Part shown: positions 56,409-64,000 of the stretch, one piece after another
Layout: each line of letters begins with the position of its first letter
Position numbering within the stretch: position 1 is the stretch's first letter
Source: Egbenema bharatensis
GTDB lineage: Bacteria > Cyanobacteriota > Cyanobacteriia > Elainellales > Elainellaceae
Direction of reading: 5' to 3'
Assembly (NCBI RefSeq): GCF_048077055.1
Contig: NZ_CP182236.1
Location: 620,001-684,000 of the forward strand
Length of the DNA stretch: 64,000 nt
Translations under genes and position numbers: made by a program
Notes under the pieces: model-generated
The model's database searches: none
Told to the model about the DNA's origin: nothing
Seen by the model: the letters and a program-made list of their open reading frames with translations, nothing else

Positions 56409-57446
56409 CTAGGATTGTTTGGTTGTTTGGGAAGAGGGTAAGATGGGTAATTCTTCGCCGCGATAAAGGCGAGTAGGAGAGGGAAACCCGCAGGAGGTGC
56501 CATCAGTGTGGATGACTTCTGCTTCCCAGGGCAGGTGATAGTGACCGTTGACCAGATCTTGCATATAGGTGTAGGGACAATCCTGCGCGCCCCCTTTTAC
56601 CGCGACATAGCCCCGATGCCCAAACTGGTAAGGATTATTTTCAACGCCCCAGTGACGACGGGCTTCCCGGACTAAATCAGGACGCAATTCAGCCGTAATA
56701 ATTTCATCAGGACGGTGACTGCCCATCGCTATTGGTGTACCATCAAATCGAACAAACATCCCTTCACCCATCGAATCAAACGTGCCATCACTGCCGCAGA
56801 GACAGACGGAAGCGGTGTCCATTAAATTACAGAAAGCATTCGCTTGATTGGTAATCTGCCAGGCATGACGAATCGGTGCGGTATAGCCTGCGGTACGAAT
56901 CATGATTTCCGCTCCTTTGTAGGCGCATTCCCTCGCCATTTCAGGAAACATTCCATCGTGGCAAATAATCAGGGCGATCGTGCTGCCATTGGGCCCTTCA
57001 CAGACAGGGATACCCAAATTACCCGGCTCCCAAGGTTCGACCGGAACCCAGGGATGGAGTTTGCGATAGTAAAGCTTCAACTCACCGTGATCATCGATAA
57101 TCAGCCCACTGTTGTAAGGATTGCCGTGGAAGTTGTACTCCATGATCGAAAAGCAACCCCAGATTTGATTATCCCGACAGGCAGTTTGAAAAGCAATCAC
57201 CTCCGGCCCATCTAACCGACACATAATTTCGGGATTGGTATCCATCGACAACCCATGCAGGGCATATTCAGGAAACACCACCAGATCCATAGTGGGTAAA
57301 TTGCGCCGCGCCTTACCAACCAACTCAACAACCCGTCGAGTCTGAGCTGCAAGGTCATCAGGTGTCACAACAATCGGATTTTGCAATTGCACCAATCCGA
57401 GGACAACACCCTGAGGAGATTTATTTAATCCACCAAGTCCTGACAT
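56409..57446 (-). CDS. Formamidase-like nitrilase-superfamily amidase
   Basis: A 345-residue carbon-nitrogen hydrolase. The Glu-Lys-Cys triad lies in VVFPEYALHGLS, YYRKLHPWVPVEPW and LIICHDGMFPEMARE. The full-length pattern (start with MSGLGG, VCEGPNGS, WGVENNPYQFGHRGYVA, GAQDCPYTYMQDL) follows AmiF formamidase, which makes formate and ammonia from formamide. An aliphatic amidase or a relative acting on another small amide is possible. It starts 9 bp after the allophanate-C-like gene, so the two are co-transcribed. Confidence 0.85.
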   Translation of the reverse strand: MSGLGGLNKSPQGVVLGLVQLQNPIVVTPDDLAAQTRRVVELVGKARRNLPTMDLVVFPEYALHGLSMDTNPEIMCRLDGPEVIAFQTACRDNQIWGCFSIMEYNFHGNPYNSGLIIDDHGELKLYYRKLHPWVPVEPWEPGNLGIPVCEGPNGSTIALIICHDGMFPEMARECAYKGAEIMIRTAGYTAPIRHAWQITNQANAFCNLMDTASVCLCGSDGTFDSMGEGMFVRFDGTPIAMGSHRPDEIITAELRPDLVREARRHWGVENNPYQFGHRGYVAVKGGAQDCPYTYMQDLVNGHYHLPWEAEVIHTDGTSCGFPSPTRLYRGEELPILPSSQTTKQS

Positions 57447-57455
57447 AGGAATTTT

Positions 57456-57938
57456 TTAAGTAAACGACAGAGATTGACAATAGGCCCGCCATCCCCCCCA
57501 CTGGGTAATTTCCTGCCCGCTTTCACAGCAGTAAGGCTCGCCGAGCACACCGAGCACCTGCTCACCATTTTCTAATTCAACTTTGCCAATACACAGACCA
57601 GGCGGTTCCTGGAGCAATAAAGCCCCTAACCCGATCGCGGGAACCGCCCAAATTTCTAAATCGATCGCAGCTCCCCCTTCCGCCACTCGTAGCATTGCTG
57701 GATAGCAGTCTTGAATAGACCAGAGCCGATATTCAGGAGCCGTTTTCGCCTCCCGCAGATAGGTGGCTCCGATCGCTTGCAGATTGCCATTCAGGGCAAG
57801 GCCGCGCATCAGGGTGCCATTCACAGCTAAATGTAAATGGGTGGGCAAACTTTGGGCCGATCGGGTTTGAGAGGATGGGGTTTGAGAAGATAGATTTTGA
57901 GAGGAAATAGGTTGAATCACCGTCTTTGCTTGGCTCAC
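57456..57938 (-). CDS. Free-standing allophanate-hydrolase C-terminal-domain-like protein
   Basis: After a ~33-residue Ser/Gln-rich lead (repeated SSQTPSSQT), residues ~34-160 resemble the C-terminal domain of allophanate hydrolase (AtzF/DUR1), a gamma-glutamylcyclotransferase-like fold. It has HLAVNGTLMRGLALNGNLQAIGATYLREAKTAPEYRLWSI, GGAAIDLEIWAVPAIGLGALL and LGEPYC. In AtzF this domain decarboxylates the N-carboxycarbamate intermediate. The amidase half is absent here and nowhere else in the window. The frame starts with GTG at 57938; a later start in the Ser/Gln-rich part is possible. Confidence 0.75.
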   Translation of the reverse strand: MSQAKTVIQPISSQNLSSQTPSSQTRSAQSLPTHLHLAVNGTLMRGLALNGNLQAIGATYLREAKTAPEYRLWSIQDCYPAMLRVAEGGAAIDLEIWAVPAIGLGALLLQEPPGLCIGKVELENGEQVLGVLGEPYCCESGQEITQWGGWRAYCQSLSFT

Positions 57939-57984
57939 AGCTTAGGATGATGGAATTCGATCGTCTGAACAGGATGAAGCTGGA

Positions 57985-58258
57985 TGGACTGGGCGGGCAA
58001 GACTTCGGCTTGAGCCCTTCGGCTTGAGCTCAGGTCGAAAGCTCAGTCGAAACGCTGCCCACCCCACAAGAGTGGTTTGCCCTACAAGTCCCGGACTGGG
58101 CGGGCAAGATGCCTACTCTACAAGAGTGGTTTGCTCTACAAGTCTCGGACTGGGCGGGCAAGACTTCGGCTTGAGCCCTTCGGCTTGAGCTCAGGAGTTC
58201 GGCGAGGCTCACTCGAGCCGTCGAAAGCTTAGTCGAAACGCTGCCCACCCTACAAGAG
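57985..58258. repeat. Array of three REP elements, two with inserted modules
   Basis: Copies begin GGACTGGGCGGGCAAG at about 57986, 58096 and 58148. The first and third have their centre replaced by a 40-80 bp module (ACTTCGGCTTGAGC...TCGAAACGCTGCCC), while the middle one is an ordinary copy with AAGATGCC. GAGTGGTTTGC(C/T)CTACAAGTC lies between units. ORFs here are repeat artefacts; nothing else fills 57939-58281. Confidence 0.75.
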
Positions 58259-58281
58259 TTTTGGAATGTTCTGATGAATCA

Positions 58282-59208
58282 CTACTCCTGGGTTTGCCCC
58301 AAGGCACCAGGCACTCCGGTTAGGGTGCGTTTGGGTGAGCAGGTGATAATCATGATCAGCAGGGTCAGGATGTAGGGTGAAGCATTGAACAGGTAGTAGT
58401 AAGCATCTACCCCAACAGATTGCAACGCAGGGCCGATCGCCTGGGCACCACCAAACAGCAGGGAAGCATAAAGACACTGCATCGGATTCCATCGGGCGAA
58501 AATCACCAGGGCTACCGCCATCAAACCCTGTCCGCTAGAAATCCGCTCTGTCCAACTGCCGGGATAATACAGCGACAGAAACGCTCCACCCACTCCCGCT
58601 AGCGCACTGCCGACCATAATGCTGAACAGTCGCACCTTGAAGATGGAAATGCCCATTGCTCTGGCCGCATCCGGACTATCTCCCACAGCCCGAATAAGCA
58701 AACCCCAGCGAGTGGAACGGAAAAACCACTGCATTAAGGGCGCAATCAGGACTCCCAGAATGAACAATGGCGACACGCGCAAAGCCGCCTCAAGCTGGGG
58801 ACTGCTGCTCCAACTGCCAAAGGCGATCGAGGAAAGTTGGGGAGCTACAGGTTGAATGAACGGTTTACCCAGGAAAAAGGCGAGGCCGCTGCCAAAAATG
58901 ATCATGGCAATGCCAACCGCCACATCGTTGACGCGAGGTTGTTGAGCCAACCAGCCGTGGATGCCCCCCAAGGCCATTCCAGCCATTCCCGCAACAATTA
59001 CCCCTGTCCAGGGAGAACCCGTCAAATAGGAAATGGCATAGGCACTCATGGCTCCCATTAGCAGCGAGCCTTCTAAGCCCAGGTTGATTTTGCCGCTCTT
59101 TTCCGTCAAACATTCGCCCAAACTGACAAATAGAAACGGAGCACTGCCGCGTAAGGTTCCGGCCAGAATGGCGAGGGGAACGCCCCACCAACCCAAATCT
59201 GCACTCAT
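58282..59208 (-). CDS. ABC permease of the BMP/nucleoside type (second permease)
   Basis: A 308-residue inner-membrane permease of the branched-chain/sugar-like class, similar to NupQ/YufQ. It has KSGKINLGLEGSLLMGAMSAYAISYLTGSPW at residues ~35-66, then GVIVAGMAGMALGGIHGWL, AVGDSPDAARAMGISIFKVRLFSIMVGSALAGVGGAFLSL near the C-terminal half, and about eight to ten helices. It lies downstream of its partner permease with a ~300-bp repeat-filled gap. Confidence 0.92.
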   Translation of the reverse strand: MSADLGWWGVPLAILAGTLRGSAPFLFVSLGECLTEKSGKINLGLEGSLLMGAMSAYAISYLTGSPWTGVIVAGMAGMALGGIHGWLAQQPRVNDVAVGIAMIIFGSGLAFFLGKPFIQPVAPQLSSIAFGSWSSSPQLEAALRVSPLFILGVLIAPLMQWFFRSTRWGLLIRAVGDSPDAARAMGISIFKVRLFSIMVGSALAGVGGAFLSLYYPGSWTERISSGQGLMAVALVIFARWNPMQCLYASLLFGGAQAIGPALQSVGVDAYYYLFNASPYILTLLIMIITCSPKRTLTGVPGALGQTQE

Positions 59209-59269
59209 CGCAATTCTCCATGAAAACTTTTTAATGCGGTGAACGACACTCAGTTAACACTGACTGAAT

Positions 59270-59503
59270 TTTGGTGGGCAGTGCCCACCCGACTGGCTAC
59301 TAGAACTCTTGTGGGATGGGCAGCGTTTCGACTGAGCTTTCGACGGCTCGAGTGAGCCTCGCCGAACTCCTGAGCTCAAGCCGAAGTCTTGCCTGTCCTT
59401 CTGGCTCTTGGAGGTTTGGTGGGCAGTGTCCACCCTACTGGCTACTTGTGGGATGGGCATCTTGCCCGTCCTTCTCTTGTGGGATGGGTATCTTGCCCGT
59501 CCT
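59270..59503. repeat. REP cluster between the two permease genes
   Basis: GGTGGGCAGTGCCCACC is near 59271. A composite copy (CTTGTGGGATGGGCAGCGTTTCGACTGAGC...AAGCCGAAGTCTTGCC) lies at ~59308-59395. Two short copies of CTTGTGGGATGGGCATCTTGCCCGTCC lie at ~59447-59503. There is no gene. Confidence 0.75.
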
Positions 59504-59506
59504 GTC

Positions 59507-60595
59507 CTAAACGCTGGAAGTAGCAGCAGCAGGAGGCAAAGCAACCGATCGCGCTTGAAAAATGGATAGCTTGCCGTAGAGAGAATCGCTAAACAGCACC
59601 ACCAAAAAGACAATGCCTTGAAACACCAGAACCGTTGCATCCGGTAAGTTATGCGATCGCTGGAGAATGCCGCCACTGGCCAGAATGCCACCCAACAGCA
59701 ACGAGACGAAGATGGCTGCCAGCGGATTTTGCCGCGCAATAAAGGCAACCAGAACCCCACCATAGCCATAGTTCGCATTCAGGGACTCATTAGCCCGGCC
59801 GTGAACCGCCGCCACTTCCACCATACCCGCTAACCCCGCACAGGAACCCGCCAGGAAGCAAATCGCCATAGTTAACTTGCCGACGGGTAATCCCGCCAAC
59901 CGGGCAGCCCGAATATTGCCTCCCGCTGTACGAGCTGCAAAGCCAAAGGTAGTGCGCTGAATCAAGAAATAGGCGATCGCGCAGGCAATGATGCCATAGA
60001 GCAATCCATAATGGACTCGCGTACCGGGTAAATTCCCCAACATATGTACATCGGGAATCGGGAAACTGGACGGTTTATTCAGTGAACTGGGATCGCGCAT
60101 TGGCCCATTCACCAGATGATTCATCAAGGCGATCGCAATATAGTTCAGCAACAAACTGCTAATCGTTTCGTTTACCGCTCGATAATGGCGTAATGCCCCA
60201 ACAGCGCCAATCCACAATCCACCGATCACCATTCCAGCCAGGGCCATACCCAGTTGAATCATCAGAGTGGGCAAACCAAAATCGGTCAGGGTTAATCCCG
60301 CCGCCACAGCCGCCACACCGCCAATCACGATCGCCCCTTCATTGCCAATAATCACCAGTCCCAACCGGGCAGGCAGCAGGGTACAGAGGGAACTTAACAT
60401 CAGCGGAGCCGCTCGAATCAGCGTATTTTGAAACGACCCCCAAGTGCCAAAAGCCGCCCGGTAGATTGAATGGTACACCCCAAACGGATTGGCTCCCGCA
60501 AAGGCACAAAACACTCCGAAGATGATCAGCGACACCAGAAGCGCGCCGATCGGGATACAAACTTTTTCTAATTGACTGCGCCAGGAAATTGTCAT
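59507..60595 (-). CDS. ABC permease of the BMP/nucleoside type (first permease)
   Basis: A 362-residue permease similar to NupP/YufP. It has an N-terminal helix, then PARLGLVIIGNEGAIVIGGVAAVAAGLTL, NETISSLLLNYIAIALMNHLVNGPMRDP, and AARTAGGNIRAARLAGLPVGKLTMAICFLAGSCAGLAGMVEVAAVHGR. It starts 54 bp after the binding protein. With the second permease it forms the heterodimeric channel of the BMP-type importer. The 3' end abuts the REP cluster. Confidence 0.93.
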   Translation of the reverse strand: MTISWRSQLEKVCIPIGALLVSLIIFGVFCAFAGANPFGVYHSIYRAAFGTWGSFQNTLIRAAPLMLSSLCTLLPARLGLVIIGNEGAIVIGGVAAVAAGLTLTDFGLPTLMIQLGMALAGMVIGGLWIGAVGALRHYRAVNETISSLLLNYIAIALMNHLVNGPMRDPSSLNKPSSFPIPDVHMLGNLPGTRVHYGLLYGIIACAIAYFLIQRTTFGFAARTAGGNIRAARLAGLPVGKLTMAICFLAGSCAGLAGMVEVAAVHGRANESLNANYGYGGVLVAFIARQNPLAAIFVSLLLGGILASGGILQRSHNLPDATVLVFQGIVFLVVLFSDSLYGKLSIFQARSVALPPAAATSSV

Positions 60596-60649
60596 TGTAA
60601 TTTATCCAGTAATTGACCCAGTATTTCACCCGCGTTTTACTCCAGTCAC

Positions 60650-61816
60650 TTACCCGACATTCCCCGAAACCCCTTCCACCAGCCAATTCATCTGCTCCAG
60701 TTCCATGGCCGTCTGCTCCAGTTTTTTCCCGGTTTCAATCACCACATTGCCCCGGTTGTCTTTGATCTCACCGTTGTAGATCACCAATTCACCCGACACA
60801 ATCTGCGCCTTTGCTGTATCTGCTGCTTTTTTCGCCTCTTCACTCACCGCAGGGCCATAGGGCGACAGCTTGAGAAACTCTTCCTGGAGTCCGCCCCGCA
60901 CCAGATGGGGAATGCCTCCATTCATCAGGGTCTTGCCCTCCTGAATCATCTGGACATACTGCTCGTACACCCCAGCCCAGTTCCACTCTGCTCCAGTCAG
61001 GTATCCAGTCGGAGCCAGATCCACCTGATTCGCGTGGTATCCCGATGAGAAAATGCCTCGACGTTCTGCGGTTTCAACGATTACCTTGGGACTGTCCACA
61101 TGGCAGGTCAAAACATCCACTCCTTGATCCGCCATACTGTTGGCAGCTTCTGCTTCCCGCACGGGCAACGACCAGTCGCCTGTGAAAATTACCTGAGTTG
61201 TGACGCTGGGATCAATGCTGCGGGCCCCCAACGTGAAGCTATTAATATTGCGGAGTACCTGGGGAATCGGTTTAGCGGCAATAAAACCCAGTCGCTTGCT
61301 ATTAGAAGCATGGGCCGCCACAACGCCAGCCACGTATTGCGCTTCGTCAATGTAGCCAAAGTAGCTGCCCACATTTTCAGGATGAACTCCCTCCTGATAC
61401 AGTCCGCCACAGTGGAAGAACTGCACATCGGGGTATTCCGCAGCCAGTGCCAGCACGTGGGGGTCAAAGTAGCCAAAGGAGGTGGCAAAAATGACCGACG
61501 CTCCATCCAGGTCAATCATGCTGCGAATCGATTCCTGAACGGCAGTCGTTTCCGGTACGTTCGCTTCTTCAACGGTGGTGACTCCCGCCAGGGTCGAGGC
61601 ATGATCATGACCTTCAGCATGGGCCTGGTTATACCCATAATCATCACGGGGGCCAACGTAGACAAAACCCATAACTAAATTATCGGCACTGCCTCCTCCG
61701 CCAGCCGAGGAATCAGCACAGGCTCCGAGTTTCACGGTCAACCCAAAGGCACTGGTGGCCAGCAGACCGCGTAAGACTTGACGACGAGAAAGCGAAAATG
61801 GTTGGCGTGTCCTCAC
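60650..61816 (-). CDS. BMP-family ABC substrate-binding lipoprotein
   Basis: A 388-residue binding protein of the Bmp/PnrA-type family, which mostly binds purine nucleosides or related compounds. A twin-arginine-like signal (SRRQVLRGLLATSAFGL) ends in a lipobox LGAC. The mature protein has VMGFVYVGPRDDYGYNQAHAEGHD, VIFATSFGYFDPHVLALAAEYPDVQFFHCGG and GYIDEAQYVAGVVAAH. It is the first gene of the minus-strand island. The YNQAHAEG and FGYFDP forms differ from the classic DxxFN..A nucleoside pattern and fit the branch found near amide and urea genes, by my recollection. Confidence 0.92.
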   Translation of the reverse strand: MRTRQPFSLSRRQVLRGLLATSAFGLTVKLGACADSSAGGGGSADNLVMGFVYVGPRDDYGYNQAHAEGHDHASTLAGVTTVEEANVPETTAVQESIRSMIDLDGASVIFATSFGYFDPHVLALAAEYPDVQFFHCGGLYQEGVHPENVGSYFGYIDEAQYVAGVVAAHASNSKRLGFIAAKPIPQVLRNINSFTLGARSIDPSVTTQVIFTGDWSLPVREAEAANSMADQGVDVLTCHVDSPKVIVETAERRGIFSSGYHANQVDLAPTGYLTGAEWNWAGVYEQYVQMIQEGKTLMNGGIPHLVRGGLQEEFLKLSPYGPAVSEEAKKAADTAKAQIVSGELVIYNGEIKDNRGNVVIETGKKLEQTAMELEQMNWLVEGVSGNVG

Positions 61817-62099
61817 AGGAACAACCTCCTTGGCAACGGATAGATAAGTGATGACGGTTCAAGGTTGATGCGTTCGATCGAACGGATGGGGCTGGAGATC
61901 CGGCACCCGATTTAAGCGGCAGGATGGGCATTGCCCACCTGTCAATGCTTTGAGTTTGATTAATGTTCAGAGTAATGGGATTGCCCCTGCCCCAAGGTGC
62001 GATCGAGGTGCGATCGAGGTGCGAAATTCGGTGTTACTCTTCGAGAAATTGTTGTGTTGGCTACAAAGTTGCGTTGCATCGATCGCTAGAATCCACGCA
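61817..62099. other. Divergent promoter region, nitrogen island / NB-ARC gene
   Basis: No gene. I looked by eye for an NtcA box (GTA-N8-TAC) and did not see a good one. A short direct repeat, GTGCGATCGAG twice with a third partial copy, lies at about 61997-62022. A short GGGCATTGCCCA palindrome is at 61926-61937. Confidence 0.45.
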
Positions 62100-64000
62100 A
62101 TGAGTTACTTTGTTCAACCCCTCACCGAACAGTTTTCCTTGGATGCCCAGGCTGCTTTGCGCTTTGTGGAGCAAATTCTTGCGAGTCGCCTCAGCTCGCT
62201 TCAGATCCTTGTGTTTGAGCAGTCCTGGAGCGATCGTTCCTACCAGGAGATTGCCAAAACGGCCGGGTATGAGGTGAGCTATGTGAAGCAAACGGGGTCG
62301 GGGCTGTGGCAGCAGCTTTCGGAGGCATTGGGGCAAAAGGTCACAAAACGCAATTTGCACACCGTCCTGGAACAGCACTATCAACAGCATTATCAGCAGC
62401 GAGTTCGTTCGTCCCCTGCCAGTCCGAATGACCCGCCTGCCATCGTGCCAGTACCGTTTAGCAATCCGGTTGATTGGGGGGAAGCACCCGACGTTTCAGT
62501 GTTCTATGGTCGCAGCGAAGAGTTGCAAGTTTTGAATCATTGGGTTTTGATCGATCGCTGTCGGCTGGTCGGCATCTTTGCGATGGGGGGAATGGGGAAA
62601 ACGACGCTGGCGGTGAAGCTGGCCCAGCAGTTACAACCTCAGTTTGAGGGGGTGATCTGGCGATCGGTTCGTCATGCCCCACCCCCAGATGCTTTTTTGG
62701 CGGAAGTTCTTCAGGTGTTACAGCCCCAATCCCATCAACGGTTGACCTTTACAGAACAACTGCGCTGCCTCCTGAAGCACCTGCGGCAACGACGGTTATT
62801 GCTAATCTGGGACAACCTGGAATCCATTCTGCAAGCAGGCGATCGGGCGGGACAGTACCTGGCCGGTTATGAAGCCTATGGGCAATTATTCCAACACCTG
62901 GGTGCAACCTCCCATCAAAGCACAATTATTCTGACCAGCCGCGAGAAGCCCAGGGAGTTCGTTGCCCAGGAAGGGGTTTTGTTACCCGTGCGATCGCTGC
63001 GGTTAAGTGGGTTAGACCCTGATGCCGGACAAGCCCTCTGCCATGCTAAAGGCACTTTCACGGGGTTGCATGATGACTGGGCAGAACTAGTGGCTCACTA
63101 TGCCGGCAATCCTCTGGCCTTAAAACTGGTAGCTCCTGTGATTCAGGATTGCTTTGAAGGACATATTGCCCCCTTCCTGGAGGTTTTGCAGCAGGGAAAC
63201 TCAATTTTTGGTGATATTCAAGATCTGCTAGCAGTCCAGTTCGATCGCCTCTCGCCCCTGGAACAGCAGGTCATGACCTGGTTAGCCATCCATCGAGAGC
63301 CGATTTCGCTGAATCAACTGCGGGCTGCCCTACTGCCACCTTTACCCCTGGGACATTTGCTGGAAGCCCTCTCCTCGCTGGAACGCCGATCGCTGATCGA
63401 AAAACATCGGGGCCGGTTTACGCTTCAGCCTGCGGTGATGGAGTATGTCACCGATCGGCTGGTGGCTCAGGTTAGCCAGGAATTGAGCCAGTGGATTCAC
63501 CAGACCGTCGCTTCTACCCATCAACTGGTCTGGCCGCCTGCCGTTTCTGCCCCAGCCTTCACGCCCGAACCCTCCCTGACCTTACCTTCTAGCCTGCACC
63601 ACTATGGGCTAATTCAAACCCAAACGAAAGACTACCTCTGCCACAGCCAGAAACGGCTGATCCTGCAACCGATCGCCCAACGACTTTTGCAACAGCATCG
63701 TCCCGCAGCGATTGCCTCTGGATGCCGACACCTGCTCACCGCCTGGCAACAGCAGCCCCTCAACGAACAGGGTTACGGAGGTGGCAATGTCATTAACCTT
63801 TTGCAGCAGATCCCGACTGACCTTCAGGGCTGGGACTTTTCAGAACTCCGCATTTGGCAGGCAGATCTTCGTCATGCTTCATTTCAGGGGGTGAACTTTA
63901 GCGGTTCTGACCTTAATCGATCGGTCTTTAAGCAAACCTTCAGCCAAATTCTCTCAGTTGCCTTTAGTCCAGATGGGGAATATCTAGCTGCGAGTGATAT
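62100..64000 (+). CDS. NB-ARC STAND ATPase with WD40 start, 3' partial
   Basis: The frame is open from the ATG at 62100 to the window end (~633 residues). Residues ~1-85 resemble the N-terminal HTH of vWA-MoxR-associated cyanobacterial proteins (SDRSYQEIAKTAGYEVSYVKQTGSGLWQQLSEALGQKV). The NB-ARC follows: VGIFAMGGMGKTTLA (Walker A), RRLLLIWDNLES (Walker B), IILTSREKP and AGNPLALKL (GLPL-type), then a winged-helix region. Near the edge a pentapeptide-like stretch (WDFSELRIWQADLRHASFQGVNF) leads to SQILSVAFSPDGEYLAAS, the first WD40 blade. STAND proteins of this layout act as switchable sensors, some in defence. The remainder lies outside the window. Confidence 0.9.
   Translation, partial: MSYFVQPLTEQFSLDAQAALRFVEQILASRLSSLQILVFEQSWSDRSYQEIAKTAGYEVSYVKQTGSGLWQQLSEALGQKVTKRNLHTVLEQHYQQHYQQRVRSSPASPNDPPAIVPVPFSNPVDWGEAPDVSVFYGRSEELQVLNHWVLIDRCRLVGIFAMGGMGKTTLAVKLAQQLQPQFEGVIWRSVRHAPPPDAFLAEVLQVLQPQSHQRLTFTEQLRCLLKHLRQRRLLLIWDNLESILQAGDRAGQYLAGYEAYGQLFQHLGATSHQSTIILTSREKPREFVAQEGVLLPVRSLRLSGLDPDAGQALCHAKGTFTGLHDDWAELVAHYAGNPLALKLVAPVIQDCFEGHIAPFLEVLQQGNSIFGDIQDLLAVQFDRLSPLEQQVMTWLAIHREPISLNQLRAALLPPLPLGHLLEALSSLERRSLIEKHRGRFTLQPAVMEYVTDRLVAQVSQELSQWIHQTVASTHQLVWPPAVSAPAFTPEPSLTLPSSLHHYGLIQTQTKDYLCHSQKRLILQPIAQRLLQQHRPAAIASGCRHLLTAWQQQPLNEQGYGGGNVINLLQQIPTDLQGWDFSELRIWQADLRHASFQGVNFSGSDLNRSVFKQTFSQILSVAFSPDGEYLAASD

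Noticed and set aside
57985..58258. 72-codon minus-strand frame before the second permease
   Set aside because: It consists of translated REP composites and has no protein-like features.
61817..62099. NtcA box upstream of the nitrogen island
   Set aside because: No GTA-N8-TAC with a suitably placed -10 box was found by eye, so nitrogen control is left unstated as a feature.
1..64000. tRNA, rRNA, tmRNA or prophage/integrase genes
   Set aside because: None recognised on either strand in the gene-free stretches inspected. A tRNA-specific search was not possible here.

Overview
The window is chromosomal DNA from a beta-cyanobacterium, probably a larger-genome filamentous type; no closer placement is attempted. 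The evidence is psaI-psaL, a ccmK2-K1-L-M-N-O carboxysome operon, CO2-uptake NDH-1 genes (ndhF/ndhD/cup), petH with a phycobilisome-linker domain, prk, many GCGATCGC (HIP1-type) octamers, and dispersed GGGCGGGCAAGATGCCC-type palindromes. No rRNA, tRNA, CRISPR array or transposase gene was seen.

Layout. 1-8.4 kb: a broken TPR protein, a glycosyltransferase-like protein, glyoxalase II, small unknown proteins, the photosystem I genes psaI-psaL, a DUF433/DUF5615 toxin-antitoxin-like pair, a candidate structured RNA, a five-copy 61-bp tandem repeat and ilvH. 8.7-17.3 kb: one giant cadherin-like/RTX secreted protein. 17.5-22.1 kb: a Ski2-like helicase and a solitary OLD-type ATPase/TOPRIM protein. 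22.2-38 kb: a carbon-fixation block. The carboxysome operon runs on the minus strand, and ndhF-ndhD-cup for CO2 hydration diverges from it. An Nmad3-like gene, petH, prk and a PfkB kinase follow. 38-47.9 kb: toxin-antitoxin debris, an RND efflux pump with its adaptor, a MITE-like element, a small conserved protein behind a riboswitch-like leader, an AGCS amino-acid symporter and a universal stress protein. 48-50.5 kb: thrC with a MoaD/ThiS-like gene and a VOC protein. 50.7-61.8 kb: an unbroken minus-strand run of eleven genes that looks like a nitrogen-scavenging island. It has a BMP-type ABC importer, an NMT1/SsuA-type ABC importer, a biuret-hydrolase-like enzyme, a formamidase-like enzyme and a free-standing allophanate-hydrolase C-terminal-type domain. 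62.1 kb to the edge: an NB-ARC/WD40 STAND protein cut by the window end.

How the genes fit together. CO2 is hydrated by the NDH-1/Cup complex, fixed in the CcmKLMNO carboxysome, and supplied with RuBP by Prk using NADPH made by FNR. The 51-62 kb island would import small urea- or amide-like or nucleobase-derived compounds and hydrolyse them to ammonia.

The most interesting signals are: (1) a leader RNA at 44024-44229 in which one GCCTCGC segment can pair either upstream or with the Shine-Dalgarno region; (2) the two-importer, three-enzyme nitrogen island; (3) a convergent junction of two truncated toxin-antitoxin-type genes at about 38230; (4) REP palindromes whose centre is replaced by a second hairpin module. 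Caution: four otherwise good genes are broken by five single-base deletions, mostly in or beside short homopolymers. This suggests indel errors in the assembly at least as strongly as real mutation.
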